DNA of 52,619 nt from Ectocarpus siliculosus (Eukaryota; Sar; Phaeophyceae; Ectocarpales; Ectocarpaceae). Where the stretch lies: NCBI GenBank assembly GCA_000310025.1, contig FN648707.1, positions 489,553 through 542,171 on the forward strand, given 5' to 3'. The position numbers were made by a program, and so were the translations under genes. The notes under the pieces are model-generated. The model was given only the letters and a program-made list of their open reading frames with translations, made no database searches and was not told where the DNA came from. Shown here in pieces: positions 43,701 through 51,374 of this stretch; within the stretch, counting starts at the first letter, position 1; each line of letters starts with the position of its first letter.

Positions 43701-45136
43701 CCGGAGCCAATACAACAGCGGACAGCGGTGCATCGCACGTCATGCACTCAAATAAAAAATCCACTTCTAGCCCTGTTGGAAAGAAGGTCTTTCCTGCTTC
43801 GGACGCCGCATGCATGGCTAGGATCTCAACCAGTCATTATTGTAAGAAATCTGATATTTCCGGGTGTTTTTTCAGGCAGGTCATGCTAAGTGTCCCGATA
43901 GTGGCGGATTCGTAAACTTGATGTCGTCTCTGCATATCCACATTCATTCGTTTCCCGCGTCGTTCAGCGAAAGCCAAAGCCGTGGCCGCTGGGGTCCGAA
44001 GGAATGCGTCCAAGAGAGTGGACGAAGTTAGGACCGGCCAGAACAAGCTTGCCACCGAGCTCAGGTAAAAATATGGTACCATACGAAGTAGGGGCTGGTA
44101 TGAAAATAATCGGATAGAACCAATAACCGTTCAGATAGGTGGTTCAAATTCGGTGGGTGAAGTTTTCGATGTGCTGAGACATCAGCCAAGTAGGGAGGGT
44201 CGAGTGGGAGCTTACCATCTCTTGCGCAACAAGCCCTGGAACCTCACACATCCGCGAAGCTCCGCCAAACACGAAAACGCGCAGGTCAACGTTGGGGTCT
44301 CTGCACGCGGCTCTTGAGGAGGAAGACCACCTCGCCTCGGCTCTCATGGAAGAGCAGGAAAGAACCATGAAGGAGGCCGTCGACTCTCTCAGCGAGGTAC
44401 CGCACGTTAGTCTGATGTTCGTGGACAATGTTCTCTTTACAGAAAGCGCCCGCACACTTGAGAACATCTACACTAAAACATACCAGTATATAGCATCCAA
44501 TATTTTGTAGCCCACGATTGAAACAAGAACGCCAGCCTTGACCAAAACGAGAGGTTCTTAACTCCCAGCTTTTGAAGTGCGCGCACTATCTGAATGACTG
44601 GCCAGCCAGGCAATAATTAGTGAGCACGTTCTTCCCTTGGAGATCCTAAACGTTAGCGACGCAGAATGGCATGGATGGTAGAACTGGGGTTGAAGAATTG
44701 AAAAATATTTGGTGCAACGTCTGTCACGCGCTGTGTACCCCCGGGACCAGAAGTACGAAGAGGCTGCGAAGGTGCAAGCGCAGGTGAAGCTGCTGGGAGA
44801 TTGCATGCGGCAGCATTTTCAGGTGGTGCGCAGTCATATCGTCGACCAAGTCGGCAGCAAGCTCACAGAGACGGGTGAGTCCTGAGTAGGTGTTCTCTAC
44901 TTGATCGTCGAGAGCTCTGCGGTGGTAACTTGGTGCCTTCCTGTTTCTGCGCACAGCTCTTGGACTGGAACCTCAACTATCTGCAAGTTTACTCTCTATG
45001 AGTGGTGTTCGTCAAGTTACCTGGTCATTTCTTGTTGTGGGTATCATGTAGTATCGACGTGACCCGCAAGCTCGAATGGAACTGAAGATTTGGGCCACGG
45101 CTTTCACACGGATGGATTGGCGTGTGAAGGACGCCG
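34768..45136 (+). CDS. Coiled-coil protein of unknown function, interrupted by an intronic copia element
   Basis: Exons 34768-34974, 35675-35750, 43968-44064, 44285-44396 and 44751-44874 join with matching phases (0, 1, 2, 0). Exon 1 is Ser/Lys-rich then acidic (SGKKTSAKKRAAD, DDDEDPREEAQ). Exon 2 is a basic helix (MIQLLQQMQRVKQSKENRRK). Exons 3-5 are strongly helical with heptad character (GQNKLATEL, LEEEDHLASALMEEQER, KVQAQVKLLGDCMRQ). A further candidate exon at 45052-45136 (RMELKIWATAFTRMDW) is open, but its phase does not follow exon 5 directly, so an exon between 44875 and 45051 is missing from the model. Composition suggests a nuclear, rod-like protein; similarity to meiotic Cor1/SYCP3-type proteins crossed my mind but I cannot show it. 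The 8.2-kb second intron holds a whole retrotransposon in antisense. The start could be preceded by an untranslated exon, since an acceptor-like CTGCAG abuts the ATG. Confidence 0.6.
35253..35430. mobile_element. Small TIR element (MITE-like), 178 bp
   Basis: Ends CAGTGCCCCCCCCGAATACG and, on the other strand, CAGGGGTCCCCGAATATGGC are inverted repeats, and internal GCGGCCGCC/GCGACCGCC blocks extend the symmetry. The interior CTTGAATATTTCGTCTCTGC resembles the element at 21482-21682. It sits in intron 1 of the coiled-coil gene. CAG-type ends suggest hAT affinity, but no 8-bp duplication flanks it. Confidence 0.5.
35777..36076 (-). repeat. 3' LTR of the copia element
   Basis: 300 bp, flanked outside by TATAC. 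On the element strand it follows the polypurine tract CAGGGGGGC. Confidence 0.95.
36077..36261 (-). repeat. Duplicated polypurine tract plus U3 segment
   Basis: A 176-bp tandem copy of the first 166 bp of the LTR (element orientation) with its preceding CAGGGGGGC tract lies just inside the 3' LTR. One mismatch is seen (CAACAGGGG versus CAACTGGGG). The element thus reads polypurine tract, partial U3, polypurine tract, full LTR. Confidence 0.9.
36523..37029 (-). CDS. Copia RNase H
   Basis: Continues the RT frame after the second TAG. Catalytic residues of the RNase H fold are visible in FADADYAS, STTEAEYVS and FEDNQGAIQLA, followed by KHIDVRHHFIRD and ADFLTKAL, the usual end of copia pol. It removes RNA from the RNA-DNA hybrid during reverse transcription. 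The stop lies about 260 bp before the duplicated polypurine tract. Confidence 0.9.
   Translation of the reverse strand, partial: GITFRRGSVAGLSMEVFADADYASKAADRRSVSGGLVMCGGGCISWVSRTQKCVTLSTTEAEYVSLADVMKEVLFLRQVWRFMLPEAGMPCIPVFEDNQGAIQLAQNPISNSNSKHIDVRHHFIRDLVRRKEILIFHVESAYQHADFLTKALNVGNFEFHRNFVMSMD
37030..37941 (-). CDS. Copia reverse transcriptase
   Basis: Same frame as the integrase, between two TAG codons. The RT_RNaseH-type RVT_2 blocks are clear: SRLVARGDMQ, ETYAPTVAVSSVRLL, HFDIKQAFVQSDLDEDVFM, LNKSLYGLKQASRKWH and the catalytic VVHVDDIFSIG (HVDD where most copia elements have YVDD), then TRPDIANAVRAVARY. The protein makes cDNA from the element's RNA in the cytoplasmic particle. It could be produced from this copy only through readthrough of the first TAG. 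Confidence 0.9.
   Translation of the reverse strand, partial: QPESVIKAKWVFDWKSDEYGWPTSVKSRLVARGDMQRVHVDCGETYAPTVAVSSVRLLAAMACEQNLSLRHFDIKQAFVQSDLDEDVFMRLPEGCGRLSGMIVKLNKSLYGLKQASRKWHSHLARCLVCLGFIQCMADTCVFRLIEEGRVVVTLVVHVDDIFSIGEEERCDQFGRDLNTMVPVKNLGDLRWYSGCFYERDWDAGTLKISQQTYAEELGMEFGVEYGKEIPLPVGLKLSEFDQDEEVVSRPFRELIGSLMWLATQTRPDIANAVRAVARYCASPKEIHWRAGLGILGYVVRTSD
37942..40398 (-). CDS. Copia integrase and linker
   Basis: The 818-codon frame contains an HHCC-type zinc site (HVSCSHANEFLL, then CGGCIQAKGKK) and the D,D-35-E core: DLWHIDLCGP, FRMDNGGEFLSHDF, PQQNGPAES. The integrase C-terminal region has SPHELFTGRPPP. A Pro/Thr/Ala-rich linker follows, containing about four 48-bp tandem repeats (PPVTTTAPPATPF units, 38690-38890), and then the start of the reverse transcriptase (REFRGLIEAGTFEEVL). 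It stops at an in-frame TAG (37944-37942); the RT continues in the same frame. Confidence 0.9.
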   Translation of the reverse strand: MSRPLRTASFLRQCMPPPSLTGVWFFSSAPQVPHGMELVGVPGLPSPDVSVFQESIDDDDRGCIPFMEQGDYEWAVYLLERREESDDPHEFLELMFESGFANVFDDVAFAVPVMAPGKRPFSVGKPTTVVDINLLHVSCSHANEFLLRELSKQHGLRLTGVLQPCGGCIQAKGKKAGVPHKMGARGSGPHDLWHIDLCGPMTASLGGSFFMIMFVDSFSRWMKLYGMRRKSDTLAFVKKFLADMSGTGVPRSFRMDNGGEFLSHDFIAFCDNAGIRRTYTAPGTPQQNGPAESAIWRVNKAGHAARLEACRLFPKIDFTRIPGYGRDGERLWLESSHWAAGGFNRSPTTANAGYKSPHELFTGRPPPLQIVPFLQPGYMRVTRTRKMDPQAVLCCYLNNGDNHHDSAVKVLKFATGRVCMTNNIVWVSDRAPLLTPPLELPAPAGEGGDSDVAAAPTFLIEYIAPPLLPPSPFARTPTSPAAIPSQAPPATSTPPSPAAPSTAAPPPVTTTAPPATPFAAAPPVTTTAPPATPFAAAPPVTTTAPPATPFAATPFTTTAPPATPFAAAPPFTTAAATPSPAAVPPGAAPSTNMPPLTTRTIRELDVGRGDMRVSGRTRAAAKDQGGGRASSMPPLSARANRELDLGRETRVPGRLRDRRVRFQDEGDERSTTHGGSGDAPAHRFGLVSLQDKTTLLSTLTTRSVVDGGRKEIPSSARGHGGAELGGEERGGTKTEGLREEVPFACATLLASREDIDRAMRDLDPPEVAPDLPQCYASDLRVPKTYREAVSSEHADLWMASVEREFRGLIEAGTFEEVL
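40229..40972 (-). CDS. Copia pol segment with Pro/Val-rich repeats
   Basis: It opens with AMGGQRIVMDP-like sequence that normally follows the protease in copia polyproteins. It then runs into about eight imperfect units of the type PPAANSVVPPAM, encoded by a ~48-bp minisatellite (40330-40700). No fold is predicted. The integrase frame takes over near 40340, so the last third of this frame is not used. Such a low-complexity insert between protease and integrase is not typical. Confidence 0.65.
   Translation of the reverse strand: MGGQRIVMDPVGIHLFDGNLTFPRGERGSSLRATRLPPNYGTPIAVPVATPFPPPAPRSADYVSVSGVESMHAIPRMQPSPQGVAYVPPPSVSSVPPTVASASSVVPPTVSRFPPTASSVVHPSAPRSIVPSHVSGFPPAASSVVPHGDPPHRNIFHAPVSNFPPSATGVVPSTMYGYPPAANSVVPSAVSGVPPAANSVVPPAMYAPPLADRSVVFFFRSSSTSWNGVGRCSRAALARRLRFSREY
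40954..42135 (-). CDS. Copia gag C-terminus (zinc knuckle) and protease
   Basis: The real part begins near 42000, where the upstream gag frame breaks. It encodes a Gly/Gln/Pro-rich region, a CCHC knuckle CENCGEMGHNHIFC (spacing CX2CX4HX4C, nucleic-acid binding) and an aspartic protease with active-site LADSGATNH followed by VVIGDGRIISV. The frame ends shortly after NVRHVEGMDL, where another frameshift (near 40985) moves the open frame to the next ORF. Confidence 0.85.
   Translation of the reverse strand: MTSTTPRPTATMSVAGSEVGEVPRAAKMRDTAEGTGPSMGAGAFSGGGRHQQQLARGRHGGRGATPGGWGRGPPHQGAPGGNLPAYPVPQQGYDYSAYPPNIYRPQGNEPPIHAADPRKRCENCGEMGHNHIFCPSRVDVGRPAGQPAAPAPPRPPAAGYNTQRPPWAHSYGQANAAQQYGGEAHETGAAAGTSAGAAAEAQKQPVMPVSGVYHNPVTHASGVYQYPPQQQQPEYLPPPVQQQQQSIPSPYAPPAPSTGTSPSAGGDLHACVMWAFPRESENGVLVERRVEGYAMMNMIDESVGDETWLADSGATNHSTGDPRCMYDVMIPPPGSERVVIGDGRIISVLGIGSLNVKFHNGRSEFCVKLTNVRHVEGMDLIYFRFTRPWAGNA
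41759..43312 (-). CDS. gag: Copia gag, N-terminal part
   Basis: The 517-codon frame starts 74 bp after the 5' LTR. It opens with an acidic helix (SSLTEEDRQALSAH). A copia-type gag core follows (VFDSRVDVQVRVQVFESQF, TESWRIFRNYFEVH, LSRGWVIRQRLSSCG, VRNLLPDYDVY), then a Gln-rich segment encoded by CTG/CAG-like runs. The reading frame shifts near 42000; beyond that the continuing gag (zinc knuckle) is in the next frame, so the last ~80 codons of this frame are not true gag. Confidence 0.85.
   Translation of the reverse strand: MEALDLSSLTEEDRQALSAHIKEEVERGVQEKIKFTEEKRPASESVDKPPDGGDPRHARPAGTALDPQPEDQPRSLEDRLVESFARAMRRTNTPGEETREVLPPKDTIRVSPVIHVAPFTGVFDSRVDVQVRVQVFESQFRMLLQQEDCLSAIQSEETIKVGKPDADIPNLKEEYGRRAVEKAMKAWQLILAKIQVASIVPAIISSGCPTESWRIFRNYFEVHAHTEKTSLQLEWQQLTQKGDQHPKEYLSRGWVIRQRLSSCGVMITEDDANRHLVRNLLPDYDVYTGFLMSENGLERERVERIIVNAWAEMEARRKKKQESVGAYALVTGGENRSGGGGNTGGPGQSRGQRRTGARQQQQQPQQPQQQNQQYFYRQQQMYPPPHPPEIRYCDLHNTPSHSNDECRWQRGWGGPSGSQDARYGGRYGPQHGGRGFFWRRTSSAAAGKRKTRWTWRHSRWMGQRPSSPGSTRRQSSRLPRASAGVRLQRLPSEHLPPPRKRATYPRSRSEEAVRKLR
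43386..43685 (-). repeat. 5' LTR of the copia element
   Basis: 300 bp, identical to the other LTR except for one base. On the element strand it begins TGATAGATATAC and ends CCTAACA. The sequence just downstream (CGCTAGGGTGTGATATCACA) does not start with the usual TGG of a primer-binding site. It contains the palindrome GTGTGATATCACAC, and priming by an internal tRNA fragment, as in Drosophila copia, is possible. Confidence 0.95.
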
Positions 45137-46914
45137 GTAAGACGGGTACTATGTAGATCGGTATTCGACCTCCATCCGTTGCCTTGAAGTTATGTCTATC
45201 CCGTCATGTTTTCGTGGTTTGCGAACGTTGTTGATTCATTCCCGAACGCTGCCGGTTCCTTCGAGGATCAAGGGAGCGCGAAGTATATCATCAGTTGAAC
45301 TTCCCCAGCCCCCAACGTCTGCGTTCCTGCCATCCCCCCTTTGTACGCACTATCACAGAGGGAGTGGTGCACGCCATACACAATCAGCCCGACAAAACGC
45401 TCAGCTTGATCAGGAGCGCAGGAGGCTTGTCTTGAGCAGACAGCACCAACAAGCAGCGACCTGTCAACCACTACGCTACCACCTGTGTGTCCACCTATTA
45501 GTTACTAGACGACGGGAGGGTGCGTTTCCTTGCCGGCGTGGACCAAACCACTGTGTCTTTCCTGGATGGGTAGAAAGGAAAATATGAACATGCCCAAGGA
45601 TGGAGCCGTGACGATGCATTGCTGGTGACATACCATCGTCCATCTTGGCATTGTGAAAATATTCAAATCAATCTGTTTTCCACCAGCGCACCGAAAAAAG
45701 GAGAGAATTTCAAGCTGTGGTTATAGAGTCGCGACATGACATGTCGTACGCTCTTGATCGTGTTGCCCATGGAAAACGTTTTACGAACGAACATACATGT
45801 GACATGATATGCGCAGAACCAAGTGCAGAGGACCATCATTGAGCAAAGGCCCTCCTCTTTGGTAATCCCCCCTCTATTTTTGTATGCAAATGTCGTATCC
45901 ATATATTTTTTCAGTCCTTTACCGTACCTTCCGCACGATATTTAGTCTACAATGATCACGCGCCCCAAACAGTAACACATGCGGGTTGTCGAGTACCATA
46001 ACTGCAGCTATGGCTGTCGATTCACTTGTTGTGGTAATCGCTACTGCATCCAACGCCAGCTTGAGCGAACTTTTCACAATTTCACGGCGGATGTATCTAT
46101 CTTCGTTCACAGGTTAGATGTGCATCAAATCATCGTTGGTGGCATGTACAGAGTGAGTCAGTTAGAAATGAATAAGATCACCACGTAACATTGGTTTAGG
46201 GAAAATAAACCACACGTTCTACCACACGGATATCGAACGAAGAGACTTCTTCCACGTGTCGCAGATCATGCTTGCACCTCGTTCACGTAGGCTGTTGGAG
46301 AGCCAGCGTTGCTGCCTGCTGCATGTTGATGTTTAGTAGCGTCATTCACCTTCGCCGCTCTCTTCTTTTTCGTTTTCAAATTCTTTCATTTTTCCAGCAT
46401 ATATATGGGTGCCTCGCATTGCGTGTAGAGGCGAGCGGAGTGTCCTAGACTATCTGTCGTTGAGTTCTATTGACTTGGGGAACCTTCGGGTCCATTTTAT
46501 TTTTAGAAAGTGAACATAGTCTCACAGAAAGACTACCCGTTCGAGATATAACCTCAGTCGAAAGGGCTGTGAAGTCTTTTCAGTAAGTAAGTGGATTGAA
46601 ACCGACTGGAGACTGGGCTTATTTTGAGTTTGTGTAAACCTTACACGGAGTTATCAGTGATGCCAGTTGGTGCTAAGAACAAAACCATTTGTATAGGCGG
46701 ATGCATTCTTTGACACATCCCCAGCAGTTTTATACTGGGTCGACGACAGAACTATCGGGGAGAAGCTCTCCGTTATGTCATGTGTTATGTATATTTATCT
46801 AGAATGTGGCCTTCACAGGATTTTTGTTTTTTTTCGTGCAGTATACTTTTTTTGGAAGGGAAAGCTAGCCTGTGACGACGGGAATCGACCGCCTCAAGTG
46901 TTAGACTAGAACGG
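45137..46914. other. No gene recognised; possible 3' exons of the coiled-coil gene
   Basis: A plus-strand segment near 45400-45480 is open and rich in Gln, Arg and Leu (ERRRLVLSRQHQQ) after an acceptor-like CGCTCAG. It could be a further exon, but no phase link can be shown. The rest is AT-rich with many stops. Confidence 0.3.
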
Positions 46915-47825
46915 TAGGGCTGTGTATCGGTAACGATATGTTCAAAAGTATCGGACCAATATATATCACATCGTATATCTATCGTGGGGGATGTCGATAT
47001 TACGATATTCTGGGGGGGTTCTGTGAATGCATAAGGGGCTCCGTGAATCATTTATATAGCACATGGAGCCCCCGTACAGCACCCCACAGCACAGGTAGGT
47101 GCTGTGTGCGCAGACACTGGCAGACAAGGGTACAGCAACAGCAGAGTTAGCACGCCACGAGTGACCAGCCAGCAGCAGGCGACGACGGAGGGTCCGTTAC
47201 TGTTAGATCTTACCTGCACACCTGGTTGCTGGTTTCAGTTTTTGTCGTCAGCGTCTAGAAGAGTCGGAAACCTAACGAACTTACATTTCTACATTTCTTT
47301 TTGGCTGTGGCATGCATCTTGCTTGCGAAGATCGGTTAGTACCGGAAGGTCTGCTCAGCGTGAGGCTGGGTTGCATGAGATTGTGAGATTGTGCTGGGTT
47401 TGGGTTCTGGGTTTGTTCTGCCTTATTATTTGCGTACGATGTTTCAATGAAAGTGAGGACGGAGGCTAGAGGAAGGAGGATGGGTTGTGAAACCTGAAAC
47501 CTGCTTTCTCCTTGGTTCTAGCAAGATGTTTCAGAGCAGCTTGTTCATGAATATGTTCAGTGTGTGCATCAAGGAAATTTCCCCAACAATATTTCTGATT
47601 TTCCACTACAAACTTCATTTTTTTGTGTTTCGCACTCGAGTCCGGCATCATCTGAGAGGCCCAAAATCGCCCAAAAAAATAGCTCTAGTGAAGCCAAATC
47701 GCGTAAAAATATGCCTCCGGCGGGGCTCTTCGCCAACATATCGGGAATATACCGTGTTTCGGCGAGCCGAAACACGCCGAAACACGATATATATTATATC
47801 TTTTTATGCTACCGATACAGCCCTA
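46915..47825. mobile_element. Non-autonomous hAT-like DNA transposon, 911 bp
   Basis: The element begins TAGGGCTGTGTATCGGTAAC and ends with the inverted copy TAGGGCTGTATCGGTAGC. It is flanked on both sides by the perfect 8-bp duplication TAGAACGG (46907-46914 and 47826-47833). An 8-bp target duplication and YAGGG-type ends are hAT hallmarks. The interior has no transposase; the longest frame (47104-47469) is unremarkable. A near-terminal hairpin, CGTGTTTCGGC and GCCGAAACACG around GA (47753-47776), may be a subterminal transposase-binding site. Confidence 0.85.
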
Positions 47826-48222
47826 TAGAACGGACAGAAAAAGTTACTGGGTAGAGAGAACGGAACGGTTTTACATACATACATGTATTTGCAGACAACT
47901 ACAACAACAACAGCCAATACCTCGGAAGCACCTTACTGCATTCTATTGAAGGCAAGATGCATTCAGCCCTTGAACCTGCGGACGAAAGGCTTCGTACGAT
48001 CGACCCTCGTTTTTCGGTCGGATCGAACGTACTGCTGCAGAGCAAATCGCAGTACTGCTGTAAGTGGCTCCACACTATTGGCTAACGGCTCACACGTACC
48101 GGAAAAATGCGACGGACGAGTCACCGACATGTGCAGCGTTCGGCACGGAACCCGAAATTTTATCTATCATGTGGAATTGGGTGGTAGAACCATTTCTCAT
48201 GTCCCATGTTTCTGACAAGATA

Positions 48223-48513
48223 TCGCCACGGTTGTCTAGTAGTTGGTTCCTCGAATCCTTCTATCAGTTCAGGGGTTCAAATCCCGGTGTACGCGAGCTT
48301 TTCTTGCAAAGTGAGTTTTTCTCTCGCTTACGCTCCTGGCGTAGTATATCGCGCTAGTTCGTGTGCACACAGAGGGAAGAGAGTGCTGAACTCTTCTCGC
48401 ATTATAAATCGAAGGCAACGTACCGCAGGAGGGCAGGGATAGAGAGGGGGCCCTTCTGTGTGACCACGGGTTGGAGTAAACGGCACTAGTGCTGCGAGCG
48501 CTGATTTGAAGTG
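48223..48513 (+). mobile_element. tRNA-derived SINE, second copy (no A tail)
   Basis: Collinear with the SINE at 5705-6012 over its whole length, with scattered substitutions and small indels. The head has GTTGTCTAGTAGTTGG in the A-box position and GGTTCAAATCCC in the B-box position. The body keeps TTTTCTTGCAAAGTGAG, the GTGTGACCACGGGTTGG segment and the end GCGCTGATTTGAAGTG. It stops where the other copy enters its A run, so the tail was lost or never present. Confidence 0.85.
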
Positions 48514-49728
48514 ATACGCACCCAACCAAACAAGGAAACGATTGGTTTCGGCAACATGGCGACAATCAAATTGCAATGAGATCTTGAAGCTCGTGGCCGA
48601 CTCGAGCAATACCATTTTTCCGTGAACGTCGAAATGGCGGGGGAGACCCATGAACTGCAGTGGAGAACATGTCTCCAAATGGGCGAATATTTTCGATCGG
48701 CTCCTTCCGGCAGCCTGTGCAAGCATCAAGCACTCATCAACAGGGAACACGCGTGCCATGGGTATAACCGTACAACTACGTACATTTTTTCGATCTCCCC
48801 TTTCCGGTAGCCAGTGAAAGCATAAAACATCTCGCAATAGCTAAACCTCATCGACACCAACTGACACACCGAAAAGCGGTGGTACTATACACAAACATCC
48901 GTATCCTGGCCCGGTAAACACGGTTCAAGGTTTCAGCGCCCGGCCGCACTCCTCTGCCGCACGTCGGTTCCACTACGATCGTGCTATCGAGAAAAAGTCT
49001 CAAAACACGCCCCAACGTCAACAAAAAACCCCTCCCATCACATGGGAGACAGTTGCCCATACTTAGTGAACCCACTCAACGCGTTTGCGTGCGTCACTAC
49101 CTAACCAGCTCTCGCTGTACACGCACGCATCTTTATTACGGAAATAGGGTACTTGTTACATATTTCATCAACGAAACATCACGTGTATGTTTTTACCTTA
49201 GTCTGTCACAACTCCTCATCTCTCCTCTCGATCGCTCTCTCTCTCTCTCTTTTCCCTCTCCTACCAACCCTCTCCCTCGCTGTACTTCTCCTATTCTTAC
49301 ACACATTCGAGCGGGGCGGGGCCAATTGTATCGACGGTTGTGTGTACTCGAACGACTCTCCATGAACACACTACTTGGACGAGGTATTCGACCCATACTA
49401 TATCGTCGGCATCGAGATAATGGAAATTTATGTCAACACGACAGGCCGTTGGTCGCAATGGGCACCGCAAGTCAGATATGCACCTACACGGAGAGAGCAA
49501 ATGACAACAACAAATCCTGACCGAAAACTGAGGGGTTGCTCTCACGTTGACAGACCTACGTTCCACCGCAACAGGACAACAGCAATCCTCGAACGGAAAC
49601 GTTTGCGCCTGAAAAAACACGAACAATTGCTCGAGCTACATATGCCACGCAAGCCGGCATTTGGTCGCATCGCCAGGCAGACTTCATTCAAGCCCAATAG
49701 CTTCGGAACTACGAAGGTCTTCGTGACC
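48514..49728. other. No gene recognised
   Basis: This interval holds the 3' flank of the ZIP gene. A (TC)n-rich tract lies at 49225-49275. Frames on both strands are low-complexity and overlapping. A short inverted match to other repeats was not found. Confidence 0.4.
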
Positions 49729-51342
49729 TCAGTGGTCGTGACCCTCTGCTTCGCAGTGCTGGTCGAAGATGAGAGCGCCCCCGATCAGGGCTGCGCCGAG
49801 CACGAACGACCCGAGCTTCTTCATCTGGTTGCACATCACGGCGCCCCCAGCCTTGTCGCTTTCGGCCTTGGTCACCTCGAGGGCTCCAGGCAGCAGCTCG
49901 GTCAGGGCGATGAAGATGAAGGACCCGGAACCCAATAGGAGAATGACCGAGACGTCTGCGTCGCTGAGTTGGCTCCTCAGGGAAAGGATGACAACCGCGC
50001 CCAGGACGCAAGTCAGGGCCGACAAGAAGTTGAACAGGAACGCCTGGGTCACCACGAAACAGCGATGGCGACGACGGCAAGGAATACAGTACGGGCCCGG
50101 AGATAAGAAACGCCAACATCGGGTCGAGGTTCAATCCCTTATTTTGCGTCGAAGGACCAGCCGAAGTCGTCCATTTTCTTAGAAGGCATTTCTTGTTCCT
50201 TTGGACTATAGTGTTCCTCTTTATTCTGTTATTTCTCATTTTCTTTGATCACCAATATCAACTAACCTTTTTTGCGTTATTTTCTGGCGAAGAAAATGCA
50301 TACAACAACACCAAACATTCATGCAGCAGTGGGTAAAGCAGTCCGCGGAGGCGCCGAGTAGCTATATAGCGCGGAGGTGGGGGGGGCAGCGCCAACAATC
50401 ACTCTCCCCCCCTACGAAAAAAACGTTGTCCACCTACACAGGTACGGGGGGAGTGGGAGCACGGAAGGAGCACAGTGGAACGTTCCTTGTTGGATACGCC
50501 CCCCCAGCAACCCTTGTTTCTCATGTATTGGGGGTATCGTACGATCATGTTTCTTATTGGGACGTTTCTTGTGTTGTGGCCGAGATTGAGCTGTGTTTCT
50601 TAGTCCTTCTTTCTTAGCTTTCGTAAAAAGTTGAGCCTTTCTTTCTTAACGGAATTTTGCTTAATTTGCGGGCCCGTACTGTAATTCATAATCACTTTGC
50701 ATGTGCCTTGGCAACGTGGATTTGCGAAAGATCCACGCGTGAGGCAGGTTGGTCTTGGTCAAGCCCCAACAAGATGTGTGAACTGAGTCGTGGTATGCAT
50801 AGCAGCAGCGGCGGGGGCAACACTCCTCGATCAAACAAGGATGAGGATTGATGAACCTTGTATGCATATCGAGAGTCTTGGTCTTCCCCACAACACCGAG
50901 CATCGAACCCGACCAGCCGCACGCGGCCCCGCACTACGCTACTGTAGTTTTTTTCACAAAACATACATATCAATAGGGATGAGCGCACCTGCTTGAGGCT
51001 CATGCCCCCGGCGAGGAGCGCTATGAAGTCGGCCAGCTCCTGGGGGATCTCGTGAAGCACAGTGGACGCCGTGATGGTCCAGCCCATCGAAGACCCGCAG
51101 GTCAGGAACGCCGCTCCGATGGTCACGCCGTCCGCGAAGTTGTGCACCAGCTCACCGGCGATCACATTCCAGCACACCGGCTTCAGGCCCTTCAGGTCGA
51201 ACAGCGACCTCTCCTTCCTCTCGGAGATCAAGGCCCACAGGTTTGCAGGGGTCACCTTGTCCGTGAGCGCGAGCGGCGCCGTACCCGCTGGCGCCGGCCC
51301 GTCTCCGACGGCCGCCGTCGCCGCCTGAATGGTCTCGGTGGG

Positions 51343-51374
<32 letters not shown>

